In this document: in pieces, positions 35,445 through 46,400 of the stretch
How the letters are laid out: the number at the start of each line of letters is the position of its first letter
Numbering within the stretch: the stretch's first letter is position 1
Source: Climacteris rufus
Taxonomy: Eukaryota > Chordata > Aves > Passeriformes > Climacteridae
NCBI GenBank assembly: GCA_013398175.1
Contig: VZRZ01007764.1
Span: 66,379 to 130,378 of the forward strand
Reading direction: 5' to 3'
Length of the DNA stretch: 64,000 bases
Program-made: the position numbers and the translations under genes
Notes under the pieces: model-generated
The model's input: the letters and a program-made list of their open reading frames with translations, nothing else
Told to the model about the DNA's origin: nothing
Database searches by the model: none

Positions 35445-35749
35445 GCCCATTTTGATGCCAGCACTGGGTGGAGGCCACTTCCCTCACAGCACCCTGTAGG
35501 GTGCATTGTTTCGAGCTGTGGTGCTCACACCACGTCGAGGCTTTCTCTCTTCCCTCTACCCTGCCCCAAAGCAAGGATTCTGGGGGTGGGATGGAAGTTA
35601 GGAGGGGACATGGAGATATTGAAGCTGACCGTGGGGGTACCCCATGCCACATGGTGTCACACTCAGCAGTAAAAGCTCAAGGAAAAGAAGAGAAAGAGGG
35701 GATGTTAGTGATTATGGCATTTGTCTTTGCAAGTGGCCATTAAACAAGC

Positions 35750-35980
35750 CGAGGCTCTGCTTCTCAGGAAGCAGCTGGACATCTGCCTGCCAGTGGGATG
35801 TACTGAATGAGTTCTTTATTTTGCACTGCTTACGTGGGCAGCTTTTGTGTAGCTTAATAAACTCTATTATCTCAACCCATGAGTCTTTTTGGCTCTCTTT
35901 GATTATTTTCCTCCTCATCCCCCAGCAAAAGACAATGAGTGAAAGGCTTGGATGCTGGCTGGGTTCAGCCTGCTACAACG
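35750..35980 (+). mobile_element. Second ERV LTR fragment with poly(A) signal
   Basis: Has the layout of another avian LTR 3' part: TTGCACTGCTTACGTGGGC, AGCTTAATAAACT (AATAAA at 35856-35861), ATCTCAACCCATGAGT, CTCCTCATCCCCCAGC and a GGCTGGGTTCAGCC ending. Only U3-end/R/U5-like sequence is left. Confidence 0.65.
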
Positions 35981-38049
35981 TGTCATCAACATCTATAAAT
36001 TATCACTAAGGTAAGGTACCTGATGAGACTTAGGATTTATGACATTTGCAATTAAAGACAGAGGAGCCAAGAAGAGATAAAAGACCGCTTCCCCACCTGT
36101 ACTGTCTCAACATCATGTGCTAGCACAGAAGAGAGCTGATCCCCTCCACAAGCAGTGCAGAACCAGCAGCTACCCAAGAAGCAATAAGCAGGGCTGGTGG
36201 GGTACAAAAGGAGATGCTGCATGCTTTAAACAGGCAGGAGAACTATCTCTGGGCACATGCACTGGATTTCTGCATTTACTGTGTAACCCGAGCCCAGGTT
36301 TTGGTGAGTTTCTTTCAGTGTTAAATTCCACAGAATATCTGCCAGTTATCTGAAAAAGTATTTCCTTTGCCATTTACAAAAGTAGCAGCTTCACATGTCA
36401 CTGGGTGTTTGATTCTCCTCCTGTATTTGAGGGAAGCCACAGAGTGTATGTCTTAAAAGCATACCTCAAATCACCTTCCTTATGCCAAACAATCACAGAA
36501 ATTTAATCCTGCTGCACAGAAGAGACAGGTTGGGATTTCCCCAGCTGCCACTGTTGGGTCCAGGGAAGAGCAACCTTCCATCCTGTCCTCTAAGGAAAGG
36601 CAACCAGACAGAGCACAAAGCCACAGGACTGGGGAGGGCCTTGCAGGGCAAACAAAGCTGACCACGTAAGCAAAGGAAATTCAGCTCCCAACAAGCTAAA
36701 ATTAATTCCAGTGACAGCTGAAAACATGAAGCATCTTCCAGAATGATGGTGTCTAGCCACAGGCAAAAATGTGCTTTCTGGGGAATACAGTCACTCAAGT
36801 ATCATCAGAAAGGAGATGTAAAAGGTTAGTGAAATCAAAGGACATGCATTTGAAACTTCAGTCCAGCCACCTCAGATAAATGTTTCAGTAACCCTGCAAA
36901 AGCCACCAGACTGGGTGCAGAACAAAAGGTTTCCTACCATAACACTGCTGGGAACTACATAAATAGAAATACTTGATTTTTCTTGGAATTTTACACAATG
37001 TTTAACAAGCCCTATTCTCTGAAACAAGCCATTATGGACTGCCTGCTTTTCTAAGCTGCTTTCCATCAACCCATCTCCTTTGTCTTCAGTTGTCTCTGAA
37101 CAGTTGTCTCTATGTTTGAGCAGACGCCACATAAGGATGCATTTAATCACATTAAAGTCAAAGCCTTTTTTTAGATGCAAGCAAGCACTTCCAGTTAGTT
37201 CCCCACAGATCAACTACTTCAGGTTTGTATTTCATGGTTCAAGTCTCCCAAGTTAAAAATGGTTCCATCCAAGATTAATACCAGCAATATTTCTAGAAAA
37301 CGTTATCCTGTTTCATATTGCTGTGTGTTTTTATATTTTTATATAACCCTCATGGGATCCTGTTGCTAAGCAGAAAGCAAAATCAATATAGAAGGCAAGC
37401 CATACCGGCTCATCTTTGAATTGCTGTAGACATTTCACTTTCTTGTAACTGTTTCTCTTTTAATGGTTCTGTCCCATAAAAATCCAACCTGACTTTGTGA
37501 CCAGTATTTTGTATTTCACCTTATTCTAGAATATATCACGTAAGATGTTGTGGTGTTTGGCTCAAAGGTACCATTTTGATGAAACTGCTAATACAGCCTT
37601 CATTAATAAATGACCATCTTTGACTAATGAGCAAAATGGGATAAATTTTAATTAGACATTCCTTCAGCTACTCTGCCAACATCTTTATGTCTCTTCCTCC
37701 TCCAGCCAGATCACTGCAACTTTTGCTGAAATTCTATAATGTGAAAAGTTCTTATTTTTAGTCACAAGAACCACTTCAAAAGCCTGCTCTGCATGCAAAG
37801 TAAATAAAAATTTATTAAATTCTTTTAGTAGAATGCAATCTGTGAACCATCAATGTCCTCGTAGCTGCCAGAGGCCGTGTGGGGTTCACGGTGCCTTGCA
37901 CAGACCTGGGAAGGTTCATGCAGGTGAGTGGAGCTCTTCCTCCTTAACTCATCCTTTCTCCTTCTCCTGGGTCTGGCAGAAGTGTCCTGTTCAGGCCAGC
38001 TCATCAGATGTGTGTTACAGTCCCAGCAATTACAGCCATGCTTCCTTTA
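35981..38049. other. Intergenic DNA
   Basis: About 2 kb without recognisable genes or repeats; ordinary AT-rich composition. Confidence 0.5.
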
Positions 38050-38330
38050 GAATCATAGCATCATTTAGATTGGAAAAGCCCTCTAAGATCATAAAGTTCA
38101 ACTTTAACCCAGCACTGTCAAGCCCACCACTAAACCCTCTCCCTTAGTCCCACACCATTATGTCTTTAAATCACTCCAAGAATAGTGACCCCACCACTGC
38201 CCTGGGAAGCGTGTTCCAACAGTTGACAACTGCTTTGGTGAAGAAATTTTTCCTAATATCCAAACTAAACCTTCCCTGATGGTACAATCTGAGGCCGTTT
38301 CCTCTTGTCCTATTACTTCCAGATGCTGAG
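38050..38330 (-). mobile_element. CR1 LINE fragment
   Basis: Reverse-complement CR1 3' end: GAATCATAGCATCATTTAG, GGAAAAGCCC, CAACTTTAACCCAGCACTG, CAAGCCCACCACTAAACC, GTTCCAACAGTTGACAAC and TCCTAATATCCAAACTAAAC. It lies directly next to the broken end of the ITPRIPL1-like pseudogene. Confidence 0.92.
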
Positions 38331-38338
38331 AACCAACC

Positions 38339-38420
38339 CTTCCTTCCTTCCTTCCTTCCTTCCTTCCTTCCTTCCTTCCTTCCTTCCTTCTTGCCTGCCT
38401 GCCTGCCTGCCTGCCTGCCT
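38339..38420. repeat. (TTCC)n(TGCC)n microsatellite
   Basis: About 13 TTCC units (38339-38391) pass into seven TGCC units (38392-38420). Long tetranucleotide arrays of this kind vary in length. Confidence 0.95.
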
Positions 38421-39089
38421 TCCACACAGCCTTCCTTCCCCACAGCAGCTCTCCAGCTACATGGTGCTGCTGGCACAGGCAGCTGCTGCCTACTCAAGGC
38501 TCAGGTGGGCACCTGAGCTGCCTTGCTGCACTGCCAGAGCCATCTCAATGCTGCTCTGCATCCCAGAGCTGCCTGTCAGCTGGAACCTGCAGCACTTGCT
38601 GGATGGCAGCGCCGTGAGCTGGCAGTGGAGCGAGTGAGGCAGGAGCAGCCAGGCTGATGCCACCAACATTTGGGCCCAGCGGGCGACTTTGTCCGCATCC
38701 AGGCACGAGTCTGTGCAGAGGGTGTCCAGGAGGTACCAGTCCTGATCCCTGGGCAGCTGGCCCCCAGAGCTGTGGAGAAAGCAGGACGCCTTCCCCAGCA
38801 GCTGCTCCCTGGAGCACAGGCACTCCAGCGCCACACGGATGCGCCCGGCTGGCGGCTGCTCCGCGGTGTCCGGCCTGAAGGAGTGTCCGGGCGGTGGCCG
38901 CAGGATGACCAGCAGGCGGTAGGCCACGCTGTTCTCCTGCACGCTCCAGGCCTCCGAGGTGCCGTCCGTCCCAGGGCCTGGGTGCATCTCCGGCATGAAG
39001 TTCCTCTTGCAAAGGACTCGGCACGCACCGAGGAGCTCGTCCACCAGCTCCTTCAGGGCCTCCCTCATGCTGGACAGGTCCTGCTTTAC

Positions 39090-39240
39090 AATCACAGAAT
39101 CACACATCAGCTGGGGCCAGGAGTGACCTCTAAAGGCCATCCAGTCTGACCCCCTGTGATGAGCAGGGACATTCCCAGCGACATCAGGTTGCTGGCAGCC
39201 TGGTCCAGCCTTACCCTGGATGTGCCCATTGGGGATGGGG
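39090..39240 (-). mobile_element. CR1 LINE fragment inside the ITPRIPL1-like pseudogene
   Basis: Reverse-complement CR1 3' end: AATCACAGAATCACACATC, GTGACCTCTAAAGGCCATC, GACCCCCTGTGATGAGC, GGTTGCTGGCAGCCTGGTC and TTACCCTGGATG. It sits between the linker and the Mab-21 coding part and brings its own reading frames. Confidence 0.85.
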
Positions 39241-39284
39241 TGGGCACAGCCAAAGAGCTGCCACCACTGTCTGCACCCCTGACC

Positions 39285-39515
39285 TTCTCCTCGTGCTCAC
39301 TGACCTCTCTACTGCCACCCTTCTCCTCACTGCCCAGCTTCTCCTCACTGCCAGCCTTGTCCTCACTGCTGATCTCTCTGCTGCCAACCTTGTCTCTGCT
39401 GCCAGTCTTCTCACTGCTGCCAACCTTCTCCTTCCTGCTGATCTTCTCACTGCCCACTTTCTCCCTGCTGCCAAACTTCTCGCTGCCAGCCTTCTCCTGC
39501 TGCTGGATATCTCCT
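39285..39515. repeat. Degenerate 15-27-bp tandem repeat in the pseudogene linker
   Basis: On the minus strand the units encode Gly-Ser-x-Glu-Lys variants (GSEEKLGSEEK, GSREK, GSSEK, GSRDK). The repeat corresponds to the acidic/charged linker after the membrane span in this family and favours slippage frameshifts. Confidence 0.8.
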
Positions 39516-40119
39516 GCTCCCTGCAGCTGGTACAGTCACGCCTCCAGTTCCCAGACAGCCAGCGGCCCACAGCAAATTTCTCCTGCTTCCTGCAGCTGGC
39601 AGACCCACACTTCCTTCTCCTGGCCAGGTAGCGGCCCACAGTGAGCAGAACCAGAACCAGGGCTGCTGCAGTGACCCAACACAGCCACTGCTGCTGCAGT
39701 GCAGAAAGGAGCAGGGCTTCCACCGTGCTGCTGCTCCCCTCAATCTCCTGCAGGAGCCAAGTCATCTCCTGATGCAGATATTTCTCACGCTCCTGCATCT
39801 GCTTGACCGCCTCCTTATCAATTTGTAGCTCCACCTTCAGCCCAGTGTGGGAGGCCAACAGGGCCAGGATCAGAGCAAATGTTGGAGACATGGCCTGGTG
39901 GGAGAATTGGGGTTCAGTAGGTCTGTCTGGGAAGGAGCAGAGGGCTGGGGGCACCTGGAAGCTTCTCTGGGCACCTGCCACACTGAGAGCCCCAAGCCCC
40001 TCTTTCCTTGGCCCCAGGGACAGTTCCCTGCCCTGAGGGTCCCAGGTCTCACTGTGGGTTTAAAAAACCCCCAGGCATCTTTCCTGGCCCCCACCCAGCC
40101 CAGCCTTCCCCCTGTGTGC

Positions 40120-40200
40120 ACACTCACTGCTCGCCAGAATCCAACTGCCTGCTGATGTCCCTGGCCACAGCTCCTGGAGTCACCTGTCCTCTGTGATGGC
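40120..40200 (-). other. Possible 5' exon of the ITPRIPL1-like pseudogene
   Basis: On the minus strand, GGCGAGCA is followed by the strong donor GTGAGTGTG (intron from about 40134), and CTCCCACCAG precedes GCCATG of the pseudogene start at 39891. This fits a short untranslated exon and an intron of about 240 bp, so the copy may be a DNA duplicate rather than a processed retrocopy. Based on splice-like motifs only. Confidence 0.35.
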
Positions 40201-40245
40201 ACAGCCACCAGAGCTGCATGTCCCAGCCCACAAGCCCCAGTCTTT

Positions 40246-40295
40246 CATCATATTCAATATAAACCTTCCCCAGAAACTTGAGGCCATTTCCTCAC
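40246..40295 (-). mobile_element. Short CR1 LINE fragment
   Basis: ATATTCAATATAAACCTTCC followed by CTTGAGGCCATTTCCTC, a piece of the CR1 3' region in reverse orientation. Confidence 0.6.
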
Positions 40296-40355
40296 TAGTG
40301 GCAAAGTTGTATTTCTTACAAGTGACCACACTTCCGGAATTGTTGTTTGGGCTTG

Positions 40356-40386
40356 CTTTGTTTTGTTTTGTTTTGTTTTGTTTTTT
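40356..40386. repeat. (TTTTG)n microsatellite
   Basis: Five TTTTG units ending in a T run. Confidence 0.9.
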
Positions 40387-41606
40387 GCCTTTTCCCTCTC
40401 ACCCAAGGCACAGCAGTCACTGCATGAGAATCTGTGTCCCTGGCTCCCACAGGGAACTTGGAGGTACTCTCACATTTGTACATTGTTGAGATGGCACCAC
40501 TGGCTTCCCTCTGACAATTTGTCTGCTTCCTGGGCACCGTTCCATGACAGGAACACAAAGGGCACATTCCCTCAGTGCTCAGAAACCCTGTTGAGTTGTG
40601 TGCATCAACTGCTAGTGGCCATGGACCAGGACATTGTGATGGCACTGTCAGTGCCATGTGGACCTGCCTGGCTCGTCTCTACCCCCTGCTCTCCGCACTG
40701 CGGTCTGATCTGGACATGCCTGGAATGAGCTGCCAAAATTCACCCCAGCACAGCCAACTGCACAGTCCAGCATGGGCAACAGAGTGACCAGAATGGTCAG
40801 TGAAATCCCAACACCTGGGCTGATAGCCACAGTGCTCATTCTCAGCCACACCAGAGGAGCCTGGATGCAAAAATGTTGCTGACTGTCTGCTGTGTGCACC
40901 CAAACTCTGGGCTTTGAGGACACTCATGCTACCATACTGTGCCTACACCTCAACACGAAGCTCTGGACAAACCCAATCCAACAAACAGCCTTCATCCAGC
41001 TTCCCTTTAGACCACTAGGACTGACAAATATTCTGCTAAATCCCTGCTGCAAAAATCAACTGCTTTACTTCTTTAAGCTGGAAATTCCTCTTAGCAGTCG
41101 TGGAAAAAAAAAAAAAAAACAACCAAAACTCAAACCAAAAATATTCCATCCTGAATACCCAGAACAGAAATAAATGTCTCGTGATTGAGCAGATATAGCA
41201 CAGCTTTCGCTGGATTAAAAGGATGATTAATCCATACACTTTATACTTATACAAGTTATTTTGGAGAGTGCATGACCAATATATGCCTGGAAATTCCCAA
41301 TTAGATTCAAGAGCATGTTGGAGTGAGCAAGCCCACGCCCACTGGAGCAGATGTTTGTTTGCACTGTCAGAGTGTCATGTATCACCTACCCAAATGATTA
41401 CAGAGACAAGAGGGGTGGATAAATGGCACTGCAGAATTCAAATTGACCGAGGCATTCCTTTTATCATTGCACTTCTCAGAATAAACCGTTCTTGAAGAAA
41501 AATTTGGAACAAAATGCCAGTGAGAGAGAGAAGAAAATTCTAATCCTATTTCCTGAGTTGAGGCTTTTTGTGGTGCTATTTTTCTCTGAGATTTAAAAAA
41601 AAAAAA
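40387..41606. other. Intergenic DNA
   Basis: No gene or family recognised; poly(A) at about 41103-41119 and an A run just before the gap. Confidence 0.5.
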
Positions 41607-42179
41607 NNNNNNNNNNNNNNNNNNNNNNNNNNNNNNNNNNNNNNNNNNNNNNNNNNNNNNNNNNNNNNNNNNNNNNNNNNNNNNNNNNNNNNNNNNNNNN
41701 NNNNNNNNNNNNNNNNNNNNNNNNNNNNNNNNNNNNNNNNNNNNNNNNNNNNNNNNNNNNNNNNNNNNNNNNNNNNNNNNNNNNNNNNNNNNNNNNNNNN
41801 NNNNNNNNNNNNNNNNNNNNNNNNNNNNNNNNNNNNNNNNNNNNNNNNNNNNNNNNNNNNNNNNNNNNNNNNNNNNNNNNNNNNNNNNNNNNNNNNNNNN
41901 NNNNNNNNNNNNNNNNNNNNNNNNNNNNNNNNNNNNNNNNNNNNNNNNNNNNNNNNNNNNNNNNNNNNNNNNNNNNNNNNNNNNNNNNNNNNNNNNNNNN
42001 NNNNNNNNNNNNNNNNNNNNNNNNNNNNNNNNNNNNNNNNNNNNNNNNNNNNNNNNNNNNNNNNNNNNNNNNNNNNNNNNNNNNNNNNNNNNNNNNNNNN
42101 NNNNNNNNNNNNNNNNNNNNNNNNNNNNNNNNNNNNNNNNNNNNNNNNNNNNNNNNNNNNNNNNNNNNNNNNNNNNNNN
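41607..42179. other. Assembly gap (573 N)
   Basis: Unknown bases, bounded by an A run on the left and a CTCCT array on the right, so the missing part is probably a longer pyrimidine-rich tandem repeat. Confidence 0.99.
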
Positions 42180-42237
42180 CTCTCCTCTCCTCTCCTCTCC
42201 TCTCCTGCCTTGCCTTTGCCTTGCCTTTGCCTTGCCT
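42180..42237. repeat. (CTCCT)n followed by (TTGCCT/TTTGCC)n
   Basis: Five CTCCT units directly after the gap, then alternating TTGCC and TTTGCC units. The left end of the array is inside the gap. Confidence 0.9.
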
Positions 42238-43035
42238 CCTTAAACTAATGAAATTTAAGAGGTGGTGGGTCAGAATCTTGGTGGTTTTGCCAGGTTGCTT
42301 CCTTGAACAAAAACCCATCCAGGTTCCCAGAGCACGGAATGTTTCCATCTATCTCGTTTATCTGTGCCATGCTCATCAAGTGCTGGTGTGTCCCCACCAG
42401 GATGCATAAGCTGGTACCCACTGGTGTCCGTCTGTCTGGGTGCCTCAGTGGCTGCAGATCCAGGGCAGGTGATGGTCCTTGGAAAGTCAGGGGTGGGAGA
42501 GGTTGTCAGTCCTCATCTCTACCTCTCCTTTTGGCTTCTGCAAGCGATGGAAGAGGACTAAGCACAATCCAACACAAAGCTGCAAGAAGTCTCACGCTGG
42601 TGTGCAAGGTTACAAAAATCACAAATCTATTCACACATGAGGTCCCACCCCCACTTCTAAGACCAATGTGCCAGCTCTTAGTTTGGAAAGAAAGCCAAAA
42701 ATCATAGATCTGTTTCAGCTGATGAAAACAATGACGTGTTCTGGTTTTACAGATGCTAAGAACATCATAAGAAGAAATCCCAATGTTTTTTTAATACGTA
42801 CTCTGACAGTATCTCATAATTTCTTTTGGGAAGTTGGCAAGTTAACAGATAAAGCACTAAGAGAGCTGGATTCATCAACTTCTGCTTTACAAGGAACAGA
42901 ATTGTTATTTCTCTTTTATGCAGAGGAAAACTGGAGGAAAAGGGAGATGTTGTGAATTTGCAGGGATCATGTAGCCAAATTTGGGGGAAAAAAACCAACC
43001 AAACAATAACCATTTGTATCTATTGAAACCTAAAT

Positions 43036-43465
43036 TCTGGGATTTCCTTCAAAATCCTCTTTATTGAGAGCAGAGATAGAATAATGTGGATGTGCCATGG
43101 CCCATCTCTTATCATGTTGGCAGCATTTTGGTGAAACAGTGGCCCTAGATTTGCATTCCCCCTCCGAAATCATAAAACTGTAGAATAGAAGAAGCATTGA
43201 AGCCTTGAGTCAGAGAATCAGAGTCACAGAAACATAAAGTCATAGAATCATAGAATGGTTTGGGTAGGAAGGGACCTTAAAGACCATCCAGTTCCACTCT
43301 GCCTGCCAGTGGCAGGGACACCTTCCACTAGACCGAGTTGGTCAAAGCCCTGTCCAACCAGACCTTCAACATTTCTAGAGATGGGATAATCACAACTTCT
43401 CTGACAACCTGTGCCAGTGCCTCACTCCCTTCACAATGAAGAATTTCTTCAAATGTGTATTTCTC
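43036..43465 (-). mobile_element. CR1 fragment plus about 150 bp of adjoining sequence, copy 1
   Basis: The CR1 3' end (about 43196-43465: CATAGAATCATAGAATGG, GAAGGGACCTTAAAGACC, CAGTGGCAGGGACACC) is preceded on the plus strand by about 150 bp (GATTTCCTTCAAAATCCTC onwards) that also precedes the copy at 51036. On the minus strand the unit ends CTCAATAAAGAGG, which looks like a poly(A) signal. Confidence 0.8.
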
Positions 43466-46400
43466 TTAAACCCAGTTTTCATCTAAAACCAGGAAAATCC
43501 ATTGCTGGGTGACTCTGACAGCAATGCTGCCTGGTTTGGTTTTGTGTGGCCCCCAGGGGCTGCCCATATGTGGGGGTCTGTGACCTGAGGAGAGCACAGA
43601 AGCCCTGGGAATGCAGAAGCAAGGATGCCAGCAGGTTTTTGGGTTTGTGTGGTCCCTCACCTGCTGGCAATACTCCCCAAAGCCCCTGGGTCTGCTGCTG
43701 GATGCAGCAAAAGGCCAGGGCAGCACTGGGATGAAGGTTCTGCTCAAGGCAGTCGGGTCATTGTGAACCCATTTTTGTTTGCTACACTCTTGTAACACAA
43801 GGAAGTGCTTGTTACTGGCCTTTATTTGTCTTTAGAGACGCATTTTGCTCTGTCAGGGCAGTGCTGGTTCTGCCCTCTTTTTCTCTTCCCTTTGATCTGA
43901 AATGTGTGAGACTCAAGACTGCTCTCTGGCTCCCTGTCTGCTGTGTTAATAAGGGGGCGGGAGAGCAAGGCACAAGTAGGAAGAGTGGGAAAAAAAAAAA
44001 TTGCATGAGAAAAAGCAGAAGCCCTAAAGGCAAGTTTTTAATGTCAAAACACTTGTTGGGTGCTTGTTTTGAGTGTTTCAATTTAAACAATATATGAAAG
44101 GCAGTGGCCTGAATCCTCCCAGTTGGAGCCTTGGGGAGACCAAGGGAAGTGCCACAGCTGCTGCTGCACTAAGCTAGTAAGCAGATTGCAAGATGCCCTT
44201 GTTTCACTTTATTTTTAGATATGGAAACCTCTGCTTCCCTCTGATACTCAGCACTGCTGCACCGGGAAGGCTGTCAGAAGAAATTCAGCTTCTGTGCTCC
44301 CTTTCGCTTTGACCTTATCATCTACAGCTCTGAGCTCTGCTCAACATTGCCAGCAAAACCTTATCCTCCAGATTGTCTTGAGGGTTTTTTTAAGCACTGA
44401 CGCCACTCGTAAAATTTCAGAAAAATAAGATAATTAGTGCTGCTTGTAAGTAACTTTTAGGGAAATGTCAGCTGCTCTGCATTCAGCATATGCTCAAGCA
44501 GTGTTTTTCAAATGCTTGGAATTTCATCTCCAACTTCCTGTGGATGAACAGGTCACATCTAAACTGTGTTATAAGTGAAGTGGAATCTGAAAATTACAGA
44601 TGTCTGAAACCTGCAGACTCTGTTAAATATGGAAATCTAAAATTACTGCTGAAGGAAATCAAGTGAAGTGAGATTTCTAGTAAGAGCTCTGTGGTAGTGG
44701 AGGGTATCTTCAGTCACCAATTTCTGGTGGTGTGTTTATCATGAATGTTGGTGTTAGCTCTGATCTCAGTTGTCATCTGCCACTACTAAACAGTTTGCAG
44801 TTGTCCTTCTACCCCTGTTTCTAGGGGTAAACAGCACCTCTGAGCCCTTTTGGTTTCCAAGCTGGTTGATGGCTTTTTGAGAGGAAAGGTGTGGGTGAAG
44901 GAATCAGCCAGTGGTGGCCACCATCCACAGGACATGGGGTCATTGCCAACTTCTGTACTGCTCCATGGCCTGAGAGAGCAACTGCCTGGCAGACCCTCAG
45001 CTTCCCCTGCTGGAGTCATAAATATTGCCTCATTCTTCTCAAAAGCTGCAGTAGGCCCCTGCTCCTCCATGCATGTTTGAAAATTATAGAAGTAGTTAAA
45101 AATAATGTTCCCAACATGAGGCTAAGAGAAAAATAACCAAGCTAAGTAAGCTGACAGATTAATTATATTAATTTTGTTTTTTCAATGAGCGCTGATTCCT
45201 TTGAAATCAGTTTCAGGCTTGAAGGAAGAGGTTTCTTTCTGTATACTGAGTTTTCTGCCTAATTGCTGCAGCCAACCCATTTCAGGCAGGCCACCTTTCC
45301 TCTGCTTGCTCCCCTCGGGAGAAGCAACAGCTTGTTCTTGTGAAGAAGCATTTCTCTTGATCTCTGTAGTGCCTCTCATCCTAATTGCAGCTATCTCATT
45401 TAAAATGTCTCCTTGTCTTGCCAATTAGAAATCAGCCCCGGGGTTTGATTCCTGTCCTTTCAGCTCCCCGGCAGGGAGCTGGAGGCTTGCAATCAAGCTT
45501 GAGCCTTGTTCCCTGTCTCCTGAGCTGACAGGCTGGTTCAGAGGGACTGATGAAGGCAGGAGATATTATTTGTGTAAGGTCCCTATCAGCAAACCCAAGA
45601 CACAACCTGCAGATACCCACCTGCCAGCACTGCAGCTAACAGGCTGTTCTGTAATAGCTGCTCACAGTTACAGTGCTCTCTAATTAAAAAAAAAAAAAAA
45701 AAGGAAAAAGGGGAAAAAAAAACCCAAAAAACAACAAAACAAAAAAGGAAAGAAAGGGAAGCTTTCTGCATACTAAACACCCTCCATTTCTCAGCGTGGA
45801 TGCACAGACATGTTTCTAGTTGTTCCCCAGGGATGGGGAGCAGAAGTGTTGCCAGATGTGGCCATGGGAGCAGAACATTTCTAAAGTCACTGATAATGGC
45901 TAACAGCATTGGGCATGGGTGACAGAGGTTGGGCACTGCTGTCCAGGGGCTGAAAAATGCTCCCAGCTCTGAGGGCTCAGAGGACAGGGCATGCTTCTTC
46001 GAGCCTCCTTCAAGAGATTACACATCCAGTTCAGTCCAGACCTGCCTTTTTTCTTCCTCCCCTATTTCCCCTTGGAGTCTGACTCGACGGGCCAGTTGTC
46101 TCATTGCAAGTCTGGATAATGTCTTTTTCAAAAAAATAAAACAACCCCAGAGCTATTTATTTGAAACACACACGCAAGCGCAAGATTTACATATAACCCC
46201 CACTGACTGCCAAGAAAGAGGAAAAACAAAAAAAACCCCCAACATTTAAAATCATCTCTTTTCATTGATGGGAGAACAGTGCTTAGTATTCAGGACATTG
46301 CATCTGAATACATTGAGTAAATTATATGTGCCAAACTATTCACGCATCGCCTGACTACAAGATTTACTCACACAACCAGCCACAGAAACGACATAATAAG

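Larger units (their letters stand above)
38490..39891 (-). pseudogene. ITPRIPL1-like pseudogene (TM region, charged linker, partial Mab-21 domain)
   Basis: Resembles avian inositol 1,4,5-trisphosphate receptor-interacting protein-like 1 genes, a family expanded in birds. From ATG 39891: a hydrophobic leader (MSPTFALILALLA), a coiled segment (QMQEREKYLHQEMTWLLQEI), a membrane span (WVTAAALVLVLLTVGRYL) and basic RRRK. The Lys/Glu/Ser linker (about 39285-39537) is in a second frame. The Mab-21 part (about 38490-39088) is in a third: CRVLCKRNFMPEMHPG, VAYRLLVILRPPPGHSF, ALECLCSREQLLG, SLE before a TAG at 38490-38492. A CR1 (39090-39240) separates linker and Mab-21, and the C-terminal half is missing. 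It is therefore not a working gene. ITPRIP, ITPRIPL2 or other Mab-21 relatives are less likely. Confidence 0.85.

Noticed and set aside
38158..38497. Gly/Arg/Lys-Glu repeat proteins (EGRK repeats)
   Set aside because: These are translations of the TTCC/TGCC microsatellite and of CR1.
39211..39981. Open frame of 256 codons on the minus strand read as one protein
   Set aside because: Only the first part (to about 39540) resembles an ITPRIPL1-like protein; the Arg/Ala-rich remainder is an out-of-frame reading of the GSxEK linker repeat and then of CR1.
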